A DNA stretch of 64,000 nt from Lacticaseibacillus hegangensis (GTDB lineage: Bacteria; Bacillota; Bacilli; Lactobacillales; Lactobacillaceae). A program made the translations under genes and the position numbers. Positions 51,438 to 60,267 of this stretch are shown one piece after another (positions within the stretch are counted from its first letter, which is position 1; the number at the start of each line of letters is the position of its first letter). The DNA lies in contig NZ_RHOL01000011.1 in NCBI RefSeq assembly GCF_003946465.1, positions 1-64,000 of the forward strand, read 5' to 3'. The notes under the pieces were generated by a model. That model had not been told where the DNA came from and did not search any database. It saw nothing but the letters and a program-made list of their open reading frames with translations.

Positions 51438-51465
51438 ATTATAGCAAGCGGAAATTCAATGTCAA
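51438..51465 (-). promoter_or_regulatory. Promoter of thiT
   Basis: Perfect consensus hexamers TTGACA (51460-51465) and TATAAT (51438-51443) lie 16 bases apart. The -35 begins within 10 bases of the cardiolipin synthase stop codon. Confidence 0.88.
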
Positions 51466-51474
51466 AAAGTAAGC

Positions 51475-52908
51475 TTACAAGATTGGCGCAAACAGCCGCG
51501 CCAAGTCGGCCCCCACCCGACTCATCGGCGACTGATTTTTGACCATCGTGTACGTGTACAAGGTGGTCTGCTGCATGTCGAGCTTGAACTGGCGCTCCAC
51601 CATTTCGGCCAGCGTGCGATCGTAAATGAACGCCGCAATTTCAAAATTGAGCTTGAACGAGCGCAGATCCAGGTTCGGCGAGCCGGTCATCAAGTACTGT
51701 GAGTCAACGATGATGGCCTTGCTGTGCAGGAACCCCGCCTGGTAGCGGTAGACCTTCACGCCGGCTTTGACCAGCTGGTTCAGGTAGAACTCTGTGGCCT
51801 TGGCCATCATTGGCTGGTTTGTGTGCACCGGCACCATCAGCCGCACATCAATGCCGGAGTGCGCCGCCAGAATCAACGCGTCAAGCAGCGAATCGTCCGG
51901 CACGAAAAACGGGGATTGCACCCAGATTCGGCGCTTGGCCAGGGCCAGCAGTCGCAAGTCGCCCAGCTTGATGGCTTCGAGCTTTTGCTCCGGGCCGCCG
52001 GCAACGATTTGCATGGTCGTGCGGCCGTTGTCCGCAGGGTCCGGGAAGTAGGCCTTTTGGAAGTGGACCTTCTTGATCTTGGCCGTGGTGTTCCAGTCCA
52101 TAAAGAAGCGGGCCTGAAGCGACGCCACGGCTTGACCGGTCAGGCGCAGCTGCGTGTCGCGGGTGATCGCCAGCTTGCGGCTGGTGCTGCCGATGTCAAA
52201 GCCGCCCATGTACGCGACCTGCCCATCGATCACCGTAATTTTGCGGTGGTTGCGGAAGTTGATGCGCAAGTTGGCCCGGCCCAGCCGCGTTTCCAAGAAT
52301 GGCTCGACCTGCCCGCCGGCTTGCACCAGCGGCCGCCAAAAAGCGTGATTCAGGAGGTGGGAGCCGAAGGTGTCATAGATCACCCGGACCCGCACGCCCT
52401 GCTCAGCCTTTTGGGTCAGCAGCTGGACCAGCGCCTTGCCCACCCCATCCGGTTCAATGGTGTAGGCCTCAATGTGAATGTGGTGCGTCGCGGTGCGCAG
52501 GTCGGCAAACAGCGCCTTGGTAAAGTCCTGACGGTTGAAAAGCAGCCGCACCCGGTTCATGGTGGTGATCAGGGCCCCGTCTGCCTGCAGCAAGGTCCGC
52601 ACCAGCTCAGGGGCGCCGGCAAACGGCGAGGCCGCCCCGCTTTCCTGACTGACCGTCACGGCTTCTTGCTGCGAGGCCACCATTTGGTCGATGCCCAGGC
52701 GCTGCTGCGTCGCCAGCGAGTTCAGCTTGTTGGTGGCCAGCTTGCGGCCGAAGAACCAGTACAAAATGAAGCCAATCACCGGCAGCAGCAATAACACTAA
52801 CAACCACGCCCAAGTCGCCGCAATGTCCCGCGGCTGGCGGAACACGGTGATGATGGCCGCGGTTGCGTTGATCACGATAATAATGATGACAATGGTCGTG
52901 AGCCACAT
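51475..52908 (-). CDS. cls: Cardiolipin synthase
   Basis: 477 residues. Two N-terminal membrane helices (about 1-25 and 32-52) are followed by two phospholipase-D domains, each with an HxKxxxxD motif: NHRKITVIDG (about 216-225) and LHSKAIIVDS (about 395-404). The enzyme condenses two phosphatidylglycerol molecules to cardiolipin and glycerol. Length and motifs are normal for Firmicute Cls. It follows the amino-acid transporter genes by 15 bases and could be read through from them. Confidence 0.94.
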   Translation of the reverse strand: MWLTTIVIIIIVINATAAIITVFRQPRDIAATWAWLLVLLLLPVIGFILYWFFGRKLATNKLNSLATQQRLGIDQMVASQQEAVTVSQESGAASPFAGAPELVRTLLQADGALITTMNRVRLLFNRQDFTKALFADLRTATHHIHIEAYTIEPDGVGKALVQLLTQKAEQGVRVRVIYDTFGSHLLNHAFWRPLVQAGGQVEPFLETRLGRANLRINFRNHRKITVIDGQVAYMGGFDIGSTSRKLAITRDTQLRLTGQAVASLQARFFMDWNTTAKIKKVHFQKAYFPDPADNGRTTMQIVAGGPEQKLEAIKLGDLRLLALAKRRIWVQSPFFVPDDSLLDALILAAHSGIDVRLMVPVHTNQPMMAKATEFYLNQLVKAGVKVYRYQAGFLHSKAIIVDSQYLMTGSPNLDLRSFKLNFEIAAFIYDRTLAEMVERQFKLDMQQTTLYTYTMVKNQSPMSRVGADLARLFAPIL

Positions 52909-52923
52909 AATGGAAACTCCCTG

Positions 52924-53739
52924 CTAATCGACCGAAGCCACCCCGAACCACTTCTCATTCAACTTCTTCAGGGTGCCGTTTGCTTTGAGCGTCTTCAGGC
53001 CGGTATTGATTTTATCTCTCAGCTCATTATCACTCTTTCGCATGCCGACCGCAAAATCTTCCGCCGGATAGGTGCCTTGGATGACCTTGTAGGCTCCTGG
53101 ATCCTTTTGGTGGGCAATGTAGTAGTTGGCGTAAACCTGGTCGATCACGATGCCCTGAATCCGCCCGGCATTCAGATCCAAAAAGGCGTTATCAAAGGTG
53201 TCGTACAGGACCGGCTCGCGGTTTTTAATGATGTCCTTCAGCTTTTTCGGCTGAGCGTCGATGTCCGAGGCACCGCTGCTTTCGCTTTGAGCGCCGACGA
53301 CCTTGCCCTTCATGTCGGCAAACGAATTGATGTTATCAGCGCGCTTGGTGACCAGCACCTGGTGATTCTTCAAGTACTCGGTTGAAAAGGCCACCTGTTT
53401 TTGGCGCTCAGGCGTCACGGTGTAGCCGTTCCAGATCAGGTCGATAGTTTGGTTGCGCAGCTCGGTTTCCTTCATGGACCAGTCAATCGTCTGAAAGCTG
53501 ACCTTCACACCGTAAAGCTTGAACAGCGCCCGTGCCAGGTCGATGTCGTAGCCGGCGACGGTGCCGTTCTTTTGGCGAAAACCCATCGGGACAAAACTGT
53601 CGTCAAGGCCGACGACCACTTTTTGATCCTGTTTGATGCGCGGCCAGGAGTTCTTCTGCTCGGTGCGGGCGCAACCGGAAAGCACCAAGGCGAACCCAGC
53701 CAGCAGCGTCAACAGGATTGTTAACCACTTACGCTTCAT
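52924..53739 (-). CDS. Amino-acid ABC transporter, substrate-binding lipoprotein
   Basis: 271 residues from the ATG at 53739 (GGGGAG eight bases upstream). The signal peptide ends in the lipobox LVLSGC (Cys about 23). The mature part is an SBP family 3 protein (VVGLDDSFVPMGFRQKNGTVAGYDIDLARALF, DLIWNGYTVTPERQKQVAFS, KGKVVGAQSESSGA). It is third of a receptor-ATPase-permease set and overlaps the ATPase gene by a few bases. Polar amino acids are the usual ligands; the T-box leader implies an amino acid whose uncharged tRNA controls the operon. Confidence 0.92.
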   Translation of the reverse strand: MKRKWLTILLTLLAGFALVLSGCARTEQKNSWPRIKQDQKVVVGLDDSFVPMGFRQKNGTVAGYDIDLARALFKLYGVKVSFQTIDWSMKETELRNQTIDLIWNGYTVTPERQKQVAFSTEYLKNHQVLVTKRADNINSFADMKGKVVGAQSESSGASDIDAQPKKLKDIIKNREPVLYDTFDNAFLDLNAGRIQGIVIDQVYANYYIAHQKDPGAYKVIQGTYPAEDFAVGMRKSDNELRDKINTGLKTLKANGTLKKLNEKWFGVASVD

Positions 53740-54376
53740 TCGACTCACTCCCCTGCTTGGCCACTGTCAGTGTCGCGTCTGCCACCATCTTGGCGAATTC
53801 CATGTCATGGGTGACGACCACCTGTGTCATCCCCTGCTGCTTGACGCTGGCGATCAGATCAGCCACGGACTGGCGCAGGTTAGGATCCAGGGCGGAAGTC
53901 GGTTCGTCGTAAAGCAGGATCTTGGGATCAAGCGCCAGCGCCCGAGCGATCGCCACCCGCTGCTTTTGGCCGCCAGACAGGGAGTACGGGTACGCGTTGG
54001 CCTGCGCTTCCAGGTCCAGCTGGTCCATCAGACTGCGGGCGTGTTTTTCGGCGGCGGCTGCACCAACGCCTTGCAGTGTCGGCGCCAGTGTGATGTTTTT
54101 CAGCACAGACAGGTTCGGGAATAATTCAAAGCCCTGGAATACGACGCCGATAACGCCTTGCTTGCGGAGCTCAGCGGCAGAAGTCGCTTGCCCATTGTAG
54201 GTGAAGCTGCCACTATCGGCCGGAGTGAGCCCCGCGATGATTCGGAGCAGCGTGGTCTTGCCGGCACCGCTGGGGCCAACGATCGCGAGTGTTTTCTGAT
54301 CTTCAATCGTGACATCCAGGTTGTCCAGGACGACCTGATCGCCGAAGCGTTTGGAAATATTTTTAAGCTCTAACAT
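53729..54376 (-). CDS. Amino-acid ABC transporter, ATP-binding protein
   Basis: 215 residues. Walker A GPSGAGKTTLL (about 33-43), signature LSGGQKQRVAIARAL (about 131-145), Walker B ILLYDEPTSALDP, and the switch His in VVTHDMEFA. It belongs to the GlnQ/HisP group that energises polar amino-acid uptake. It lies 15 bases after the permease gene and overlaps the binding-protein gene. Confidence 0.95.
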   Translation of the reverse strand: MLELKNISKRFGDQVVLDNLDVTIEDQKTLAIVGPSGAGKTTLLRIIAGLTPADSGSFTYNGQATSAAELRKQGVIGVVFQGFELFPNLSVLKNITLAPTLQGVGAAAAEKHARSLMDQLDLEAQANAYPYSLSGGQKQRVAIARALALDPKILLYDEPTSALDPNLRQSVADLIASVKQQGMTQVVVTHDMEFAKMVADATLTVAKQGSESNEA

Positions 54377-54391
54377 ATGCTTACCCCCTGC

Positions 54392-55048
54392 CTACTTGTA
54401 GTAGCTGAATGACTTTTCGACGCGGCGCTGCAGCAGCGTGAGCAGCAGCGTCATCACCAGATAGATGACGGCGACCAGCACAAGCGGCACCAGCGTCACG
54501 TCGCGAGACGTCGCGACCTCGCCGGCCCGCAGCAAGTCGCCGAGTCCGATGACGTATACCAGGCTGGAATCCTTGACCAGGTTGATGACCTCGTTGCCCA
54601 TGGACGGCAGCACGATCTTCAGCACCTGAGGAATCACCACGTAGCGCAGCGTCTGCCAGCGCGTCATGTTCAGCACCGTCGCGGCCTCGAACTGGCCTTC
54701 CTCAACCGCGCCGAAGCCGCCGCGGTAAATCTCGGCGAAGTAGGCCGCGTAGTTGAGGATGAAGGTGAAAATGACAGCTGAGAAGCGGTCAAACACGATG
54801 CCGATCAGCGGCAGGCCGTAGAAGACGAAAATCAACTGAAGCAGCAGCGGCGTGCCGCGGAACACCCAGATGTAGGCTGAAAGAATTGCCTTGCCAGCCT
54901 TGGCCAGGATGTTTTTGCCGCGCTGGATCAGCCCAACTGACACCAGCATGCCCAACGGAATGGCCCCGATCAACGTCAGGAAGAAGACCCCCAACGTCAT
55001 TTTCACCCCATCCAGCAGCGCCGGCAAAATCGAATTAATGTAACTCAT
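54392..55048 (-). CDS. Amino-acid ABC transporter, permease
   Basis: 218 residues with about five membrane helices. The permease signature is present (YAAYFAEIYRGGFGAVEEGQFEAATVLNMTRWQTLRYVVIPQ), the EAA loop that docks onto the ATPase. It belongs to the HisM/GlnP group. It is first gene of the operon, directly behind the long T-box leader. Confidence 0.95.
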   Translation of the reverse strand: MSYINSILPALLDGVKMTLGVFFLTLIGAIPLGMLVSVGLIQRGKNILAKAGKAILSAYIWVFRGTPLLLQLIFVFYGLPLIGIVFDRFSAVIFTFILNYAAYFAEIYRGGFGAVEEGQFEAATVLNMTRWQTLRYVVIPQVLKIVLPSMGNEVINLVKDSSLVYVIGLGDLLRAGEVATSRDVTLVPLVLVAVIYLVMTLLLTLLQRRVEKSFSYYK

Positions 55049-55082
55049 GATTATTCCTCCCTTGCGTTTTCAAACGTTGAAT

Positions 55083-55476
55083 AAAAAGCACCGCACAGAA
55101 TTGTTCTCAAGCAATTGCTTGAGGACGCTTCCGCGCGGTGCCACCTCATTTCGACCAGCCGTCACCGACTGGTCCTCACGTGGTTGAAAAACATGGAACT
55201 GGCGGTAAAACAAAACGCCCCCACTCAGACTAATGTCTGAATGAGGGCGACTTGAATGCCGCGGTACCACCTCATGCTCACCACCGCGTCACCGCGAAGG
55301 TCTCATGTCGTTTTTCAACCACGGCGATAACGAGCCCAACCGGCCTGACCTACTGAGTTCAATCAGGCACTCGTGGATGTGAGGCAAGAATGATCACGTC
55401 CGGCTTTCACCGTTCCGGACTCGCTTGGCTGATCAGCTTCTCACCATTTCCACTCAACGTTTTAATTGATTAAGGC
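55083..55476 (-). promoter_or_regulatory. Partly duplicated T-box leader of the amino-acid transporter operon
   Basis: One stem I region (about 55345-55460), with distal GTCCGG/CCGGAC hairpin (55404-55421), is followed by two antiterminator/terminator modules. Module 1: core AGGTGGTACCGCG (55260-55272), then a terminator CGCCC...GGGCG (55216-55249) with a T-rich tail. Module 2: core AGGTGGCACCGCG (55134-55146), then a terminator GCACCGC/GCGGTGC (55088-55141) with T5. The sequence before each core is similar (TGAGACC / TGAGGACC, CGGTGACG, ATGAGGTGG). Only about 125 bases separate the cores, too few for a second stem I. The specifier could not be fixed; TGC (Cys), CAC (His) and CTT (Leu) are possible readings. 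Confidence 0.85.
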
Positions 55477-55477
55477 T

Positions 55478-55505
55478 ATAATACCTGCTTCAAAATGAAT
55501 GTCAA
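55478..55505 (-). promoter_or_regulatory. Promoter of the T-box transporter operon
   Basis: TTGACA (55500-55505) and TATTAT (55478-55483) are 16 bases apart. The -35 overlaps the minD stop codon. Confidence 0.82.
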
Positions 55506-56299
55506 CCCTGATGATGAAAAAGTCTGTGCCAAAAGCCAACTTTTTTCTGCTCGATGTTCATCAGCGGCACGGACTCGCCCAAAAGCCGCCGCGCAATATT
55601 GCGGTAGCCTTGGCTGGCCAAGTCGTCGGGGTCCATTACGACGGTTTCGCCTTTGTTGGAGCTGGCGATCACCCCATCATCATCGACCACGATGCCAAGC
55701 AAGTCGATGCCCAGGTGCTGCGTGATCTCGTCGATATCCATCGACCGGCCATCGGCCATCATGTGCTGGCGGATGCGGTTGATGATCAGGCGAGGCGGAT
55801 ACACCATGTCGCGCTGCTCAAGCAGCCCGACGATGCGGTCAGCGTCAGACACTGCCGAGATCTCCGGGGTCGTGACGACGATTGCGCCGTCCGCGCCTTC
55901 GACGGCGTTGCGGAAGCCTTGCTCAATGCCCGCTGGCGAGTCCAGAATCAGATAATCAAATTCCGGTCGCAGCTCGTCGACAATCGCCTTGACCTGATCG
56001 GGCTCGAGCGAATCTTTTTCCGCGTTTTGCGCCGCCGGCAGGACATACAACTTGTCGTCAAACCGCTTGTCCTTGATCAGCGCCTGATGCACCTTGGCGC
56101 GGCCGCTGGCCACGTCAACAATGTCATAAATGATCCGGTTGGACAGGCCCAGGACCACATCCAAATTGCGCAGCCCGATATCCAGATCCATCAGGCACAC
56201 TTTTTTGCCTTGCAGCGCAAGCGCCGTGCCGATATTGGCCGTCGTCGTGGTTTTGCCGACGCCGCCCTTGCCTGAGGTGACCACCAAAGAAGTACCCAT
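55502..56299 (-). CDS. minD: Septum site-determining protein MinD
   Basis: 265 residues. Deviant Walker A GKGGVGKTTTTANIG (about 10-24), DLDIGLRNLD, YLILDSPAGIE (Walker B), and the C-terminal amphipathic membrane helix region (KVGFWHRLFHHQG). MinD is a membrane-bound ATPase that positions MinC. It overlaps the minC stop codon by one base. No minE lies next to it; DivIVA in this window is the probable topological factor, as in B. subtilis, though no MinJ was seen. Confidence 0.96.
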   Translation of the reverse strand: MGTSLVVTSGKGGVGKTTTTANIGTALALQGKKVCLMDLDIGLRNLDVVLGLSNRIIYDIVDVASGRAKVHQALIKDKRFDDKLYVLPAAQNAEKDSLEPDQVKAIVDELRPEFDYLILDSPAGIEQGFRNAVEGADGAIVVTTPEISAVSDADRIVGLLEQRDMVYPPRLIINRIRQHMMADGRSMDIDEITQHLGIDLLGIVVDDDGVIASSNKGETVVMDPDDLASQGYRNIARRLLGESVPLMNIEQKKVGFWHRLFHHQG

Positions 56300-56958
56300 T
56301 ACATTTCCTCCAGTTTCCGGAACAGTTTCGGCCGCAGCTTGGCCAGCGCTGGCACCTTACCATGCACCAGTGCGTGCAGATCGTCAATGTATGACGTCGT
56401 CTGCGCGGTGTAGGAATTTTTATCGATGATCTCCAAGGTGTCAGCGATGCGAATCTGCGCGGCGCGGCTGATGTCGCCAACGATAACGGCCTCTTGGTCC
56501 CCCAACGTCCCGGCAATCAGCAGGCCTTCAACCTGGCCCATCACAAAGATGCTGCCGGTGGTTTTCAGCGTGGCGCCGCGGTGCAGGTCGCCCAAAAACA
56601 GCACATCGCCGCTGTAGTCCGCCTCCTGACCGGAGCGCAGAACGCCGCCGACCAAATGGGTTGCCTTCGCCGCGAATTCAGCCCGGAGTGGCTCGACTGC
56701 CGCCACCGCCGCATGGATGGTCTTGATGGCGAACTGCGGATAAGTGTCAAACACCGTCTGCACTGCCTTGGCCTGGTCCTCATTAAGCAGGCGATCACCG
56801 GTTTCCAGAACAAAATCGACATGTTCCTGGTCCTTCGTGTCCCCCGCCACGCGCGCAAGCAGCGTGGTCAAAGCCGCTGTGATCTCATCCAGTGAAGCCT
56901 CTGATGCCAGCTGCAGCTCGAACCCGCTTTGGCGGCCCTTCAGCGTTACTGCCTCCAT
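56299..56958 (-). CDS. minC: Septum site-determining protein MinC
   Basis: 219 residues. An N-terminal FtsZ-antagonist domain (about 1-105) and the C-terminal right-handed beta-helix with the conserved block LFLGDLHRGATLKTTGSIFVMGQVEGLLIAG...AVIVGDISRAAQIRIAD are clear. MinC inhibits FtsZ polymerisation away from midcell. It is co-transcribed with mreD upstream and minD downstream, joining the shape genes and the Min system in one unit. Confidence 0.95.
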   Translation of the reverse strand: MEAVTLKGRQSGFELQLASEASLDEITAALTTLLARVAGDTKDQEHVDFVLETGDRLLNEDQAKAVQTVFDTYPQFAIKTIHAAVAAVEPLRAEFAAKATHLVGGVLRSGQEADYSGDVLFLGDLHRGATLKTTGSIFVMGQVEGLLIAGTLGDQEAVIVGDISRAAQIRIADTLEIIDKNSYTAQTTSYIDDLHALVHGKVPALAKLRPKLFRKLEEM

Positions 56959-56974
56959 GCGTACACCCCCAATA

Positions 56975-57505
56975 TTAATCTATCCTTAAGTTTATCAATA
57001 TCTGGCGTAAAGGCAAATACGCCAGCGCAAATATCACCAGATTCACGATGAGACTCGGCCCGAGGTGGTTGGCAATCAGCGTCGTGGCGGTGACTTGTGC
57101 GAACCCCAAAAAGCGGTTGACCGCGTAATTGGCCAGGGTGAATAGCGTCAGCACGATCACGACCAGCGCCCCAATGTAAAACGGCGACTTGGGCACCACT
57201 GGCCCGAGCTGCCGCACCACGTAAACCAGCAGCGGCCACAGCAGCGCGTTGACCCCCAGCATGCCCGTGTAGTAGCTGTCAAAAATCAGGCCAAACACCG
57301 CCGCGATGGCCACAATGTATTCTTCTTCAGGCAGCAGCAGGGTCGCCATGATCAGCGCGATCAAAGTCAGCTGCGGGACCCCGGTGAACGTCGGCGACAT
57401 CACAAACTGTGCAAAGACCTGCGCGATGACCCCGTCCAACAGCAAGGTCACCAGTAGAAGCAGCAGCACCCAGCCGTGCTTAGTAAACTTTTTGTCCTTC
57501 AACAT
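56975..57505 (-). CDS. mreD: Rod shape-determining protein MreD
   Basis: 176 residues from the ATG at 57505; AAGGGTGAG, which includes the end of mreC, serves as ribosome site. Five or six hydrophobic segments fill the protein, with the MreD-type pattern (LLPEEEYIVAIAAVFGLIFDSYYTGMLGVNALLWPLLVYVVRQL). MreD is an integral membrane part of the elongasome. The identification relies on topology and the mreB-mreC-mreD order. Confidence 0.92.
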   Translation of the reverse strand: MLKDKKFTKHGWVLLLLLVTLLLDGVIAQVFAQFVMSPTFTGVPQLTLIALIMATLLLPEEEYIVAIAAVFGLIFDSYYTGMLGVNALLWPLLVYVVRQLGPVVPKSPFYIGALVVIVLTLFTLANYAVNRFLGFAQVTATTLIANHLGPSLIVNLVIFALAYLPLRQILINLRID

Positions 57506-57506
57506 G

Positions 57507-58367
57507 TTACTCACCCTTGATGGTGCGGTCGATCACCGTCACCACGGACAGGTCGTTGAAATTAGCGGCCGGTTTGACGTACACCGTGTTGGCCAGGCCA
57601 AAATCATCCTTGGCAACCGATGCCACTGTCCCAATCAACAGACCCTTTGGGGTGGAGCCGCCGAGCCCGGAGGTGACGACCTTCTGGCCTTTTTTGATGC
57701 TGTCTTCGGTATCGACTTGACCAAGCACCAGCTGGTTCTTGGCGGCGTTATAACTCGAGATCACGCCGTTGACAATACTGCCATCGCCGGTGGTGATCTG
57801 CGCCGCAAACCGGTCGGCGGACTTGTTGTCCGTGGTCATCATTTCCACCTTGGCATTGGTCTTCTCCACTTCGACCACGCGCCCAACCAACCCAGAGCCG
57901 GCCATCACTGGCATGCCCTTAGCCACGCCAGCGCCTTGGCCCTTGTTGATCACGACAATGTTGCGCCAGTCGCTGGGGCTGCGCATCATGACCGTCGCCG
58001 GCACCTGGTCGTAATCCGTCAAGGTGGCGTTCAGCTTCAGCTGCTTTTTCAGTGCCCGATTCTCACTTTGCAAAGTCTGGTTGGTGACCTTGGTCTGCGC
58101 CAGGTCCGCCACTTGCGCCTTGAGAAGGCGATTTTCCTGGTACGTGTTCAGTAGGTCATTGACGTCATCCAGCCCGCCTTTGATAAAGTTGCCAGGCGCG
58201 GCAACGATGCGCCCACCGATGCCGACAATATCGTTGCCGATCTGCTGTACCAAGGGCGGCGTGTTCTTATTGTTCCGCACGGACATGGACGTGAACATCA
58301 GCCCCACGCTGACCAACAAGGCGACCATCAAGACGATCAGTTTTTTGTTAGAAAAGAACTTTTGCAT
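57507..58367 (-). CDS. mreC: Rod shape-determining protein MreC
   Basis: 286 residues. A short cytoplasmic N-terminus and one membrane helix (about 9-27), then a coiled coil (about 68-100, ENRLLKAQVADLAQTKVTNQTLQSENRALKKQ), then the two-barrel extracellular domain (VPATVMMRSPSDWRNIVVINKGQGAGVAKGMPVM, VVTSGLGGSTPKGLLIGTV). MreC organises side-wall synthesis outside the membrane. It is preceded by a hairpin terminator-like element in the mreB-mreC gap. Confidence 0.95.
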   Translation of the reverse strand: MQKFFSNKKLIVLMVALLVSVGLMFTSMSVRNNKNTPPLVQQIGNDIVGIGGRIVAAPGNFIKGGLDDVNDLLNTYQENRLLKAQVADLAQTKVTNQTLQSENRALKKQLKLNATLTDYDQVPATVMMRSPSDWRNIVVINKGQGAGVAKGMPVMAGSGLVGRVVEVEKTNAKVEMMTTDNKSADRFAAQITTGDGSIVNGVISSYNAAKNQLVLGQVDTEDSIKKGQKVVTSGLGGSTPKGLLIGTVASVAKDDFGLANTVYVKPAANFNDLSVVTVIDRTIKGE

Positions 58368-58394
58368 GAGTCGCTCCTTTTGGTCTTCTCAATG

Positions 58395-58427
58395 AAAAAG
58401 CCGGCCCAATAAAACTCGCGGACCGGC
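58395..58427 (-). terminator. Terminator-like hairpin between mreB and mreC
   Basis: GCCGGCCC (58400-58407) pairs with GGACCGGC (58420-58427) with a G-U pair, and T5 follows on the minus strand. It would partly uncouple mreB from mreCD-minCD expression. Confidence 0.78.
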
Positions 58428-58455
58428 CACTGGTGATTGCAGCTGCCTGCATGGA

Positions 58456-59460
58456 TCAGTGTTTCTTCAGGACATCGATGTTCTTAAGGGATTCCCCGGT
58501 ACCGATAGCGACGCATTCCAGTGGATCTTGCGCCACAAACACAGGCACCTTGGTGGCATCGGAGATGACGGCATCCAACGACTTCAGCTGCGCGCCGCCG
58601 CCAGTCAGGACAATGCCGTGATCGATGACGTCTGCCGCGATTTCCGGTGAGGTCTCTTCCAGCGTGTCCTTAATGGCCTCAATGATCGCCTGGACCGTTT
58701 CCTGAATCGCTTTGGCGATGTCTTCGGCCGTGATATCCTGCGTCTTCGGCAGACCGGTCAACAGGTCACGCCCGCGTACGGTCATGCCGTCCAGCTTCTT
58801 GGCTTCCTCAATGGAAGCGCAGCCCAACTCGATCTTGATCTCTTCCGCCGTGCGCTCGCCAATCAGCAAGTTGAAGTTCTGGCGGATGTACGCTACCACT
58901 GCCTCGTCAACCTTGTCGCCGGCCATCCGGATGGAGCGGCTCGACACAATGCCGCCGAGCGAAATGGTGGCCACGTCGGTCGTGCCGCCGCCGATATCAA
59001 CGACCATAGAGCCGGTCGGATCCATGACGGGCAAGCCCGCACCAATGGCCGCCGCGTAAGGCTCCTCGATGACAAACGCCTCTTTGGCGCCTGCCACCTT
59101 GGCCGCGTCAATCACCGCGCGCTTTTCCACTTCGGTGACGCCGCTGGGCACGCAGATCATGACCTGCGGGTGGTTGTTCTTGCCGCCAAGCGCCTTGTTC
59201 ATGAAGTACTTCAGCATCGCTGCCGTGGTGTCGTAGTCGGCGATCACACCGTCTTTCATTGGCCGAATCGCGTCGATGTCAGCCGGGGTGCGGCCAATCA
59301 TTGCGCGGGCTTCCTCGCCCACCGCAATGATTTCCCCTGTTTGTGTGTTTTTCGCCACGACTGACGGTTCGTTCGTGACGATGCCCTTCCCGTCAACGTA
59401 AACGAGCGTGTTTGCGGTACCGAGGTCGATCCCGATGTTTTTTGAGCCTAATCCAAGCAA
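58456..59460 (-). CDS. mreB: Rod shape-determining protein MreB
   Basis: 334 residues. TTG start at 59460 (AAGGAGAGAACGTC upstream). Actin-fold motifs: [15 protein letters not shown] (phosphate 1), [16 protein letters not shown] (phosphate 2), [13 protein letters not shown] (adenosine). MreB filaments under the membrane direct lateral cell-wall synthesis and rod shape. It has its own promoter with extended -10 TGCTATAAT (59501-59509, minus strand). It heads the mreBCD-minCD block. Confidence 0.97.
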   Translation of the reverse strand: MLGLGSKNIGIDLGTANTLVYVDGKGIVTNEPSVVAKNTQTGEIIAVGEEARAMIGRTPADIDAIRPMKDGVIADYDTTAAMLKYFMNKALGGKNNHPQVMICVPSGVTEVEKRAVIDAAKVAGAKEAFVIEEPYAAAIGAGLPVMDPTGSMVVDIGGGTTDVATISLGGIVSSRSIRMAGDKVDEAVVAYIRQNFNLLIGERTAEEIKIELGCASIEEAKKLDGMTVRGRDLLTGLPKTQDITAEDIAKAIQETVQAIIEAIKDTLEETSPEIAADVIDHGIVLTGGGAQLKSLDAVISDATKVPVFVAQDPLECVAIGTGESLKNIDVLKKH

Positions 59461-59500
59461 GACGTTCTCTCCTTACAAGTCCGATTTTCTAATCTCTTGC

Positions 59501-59509
59501 ATTATAGCA
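59501..59509 (-). promoter_or_regulatory. Extended -10 promoter of mreB
   Basis: TGCTATAAT on the minus strand is a complete extended -10. No convincing -35 lies 16-18 bases upstream, which is acceptable for this type. Confidence 0.65.
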
Positions 59510-59576
59510 TAAAGACCTCGTCGTCCGGTCTTGCGCTCACGATTCACACGCTTCCATCGCCATAATTTAATAAATC

Positions 59577-60224
59577 TTAGAGGTGGTGTTCCTGACTGAA
59601 CGAGTAAAACTGATCGCCGCCCACTACAATGTGGTCCAGCAAGGCCACCCCAATCAGGGCGCCGGCAGCAGCAAACCGCTCGGTCAGCTCAACGTCCATC
59701 TCGGAGGGCAGCTGATCGCCGCTGGGGTGATTGTGCACCAGAATCAGCCGCGACGCATTCAGTGCCAGCGCCATGCGAAACACCACACGCGGATCAGCAA
59801 TCGACTTGTCGACCCCGCCGTGAGCCAGTTCCACCTCGCGAATGATGGCGTTGCGCACGTCCAGCATCAGCGCCAGCAGGTGCTCCTCAGTGGCCCCAGC
59901 CAGGCGCTGCACCATCGCCGCACCGATTTGCGGGGCGTCCAGCACTTCGCCGTACCTCAGCGTTTGCCGCTGCTGCACGCGCCGTGACAGTTCGAGGCCG
60001 GCCACCAGCCGGGCGGCCTTAGTCGGACCAATGCCCGGTACGGCCAGCAGGTCACCAGCGGTGGCGAGATTCAGCCCGGTCAAGGCCGGGTACTGGCGCA
60101 GCACTTCCTCTGCCACCATGACGACGTCGTACTGCCCGCTGCCGCTGCCAATCAACACTTCCAGCAGTTCCTTATCCGATAGCGCAAGCGGTCCGTGCGC
60201 TTGAATCAATTCCCTTGGCTGCAT
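59577..60224 (-). CDS. radC: RadC family JAB-domain protein
   Basis: 215 residues. N-terminal helix-hairpin-helix region (LAVPGIGPTKAARLVAGLELSRR, about 60-82) and C-terminal JAB/MPN domain with the metal motif LVHNHPSGDQLPSEMD (about 162-177). The old name implies DNA repair, but that role has been disproved in E. coli; the metalloprotease-like activity has no known substrate. It lies 43 bases after folC and upstream of mreB, an order common in Firmicutes. Confidence 0.95.
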   Translation of the reverse strand: MQPRELIQAHGPLALSDKELLEVLIGSGSGQYDVVMVAEEVLRQYPALTGLNLATAGDLLAVPGIGPTKAARLVAGLELSRRVQQRQTLRYGEVLDAPQIGAAMVQRLAGATEEHLLALMLDVRNAIIREVELAHGGVDKSIADPRVVFRMALALNASRLILVHNHPSGDQLPSEMDVELTERFAAAGALIGVALLDHIVVGGDQFYSFSQEHHL

Positions 60225-60267
60225 CTTGACTCCCCCTTTTTGAGGAGAGATTACGCCATCTAAACCT

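Noticed and set aside
51724-52794. A 356-codon plus-strand ORF opposite cardiolipin synthase
   Set aside because: It lies fully antisense to a gene with intact HKD motifs, and its composition (His, Gln, Arg, Val rich) is the usual shadow of a GC-rich gene. It has no ribosome site and no domain.
55070-55270. A 66-codon ORF inside the T-box leader
   Set aside because: It crosses both T-box cores and a terminator; the structure explains the sequence.
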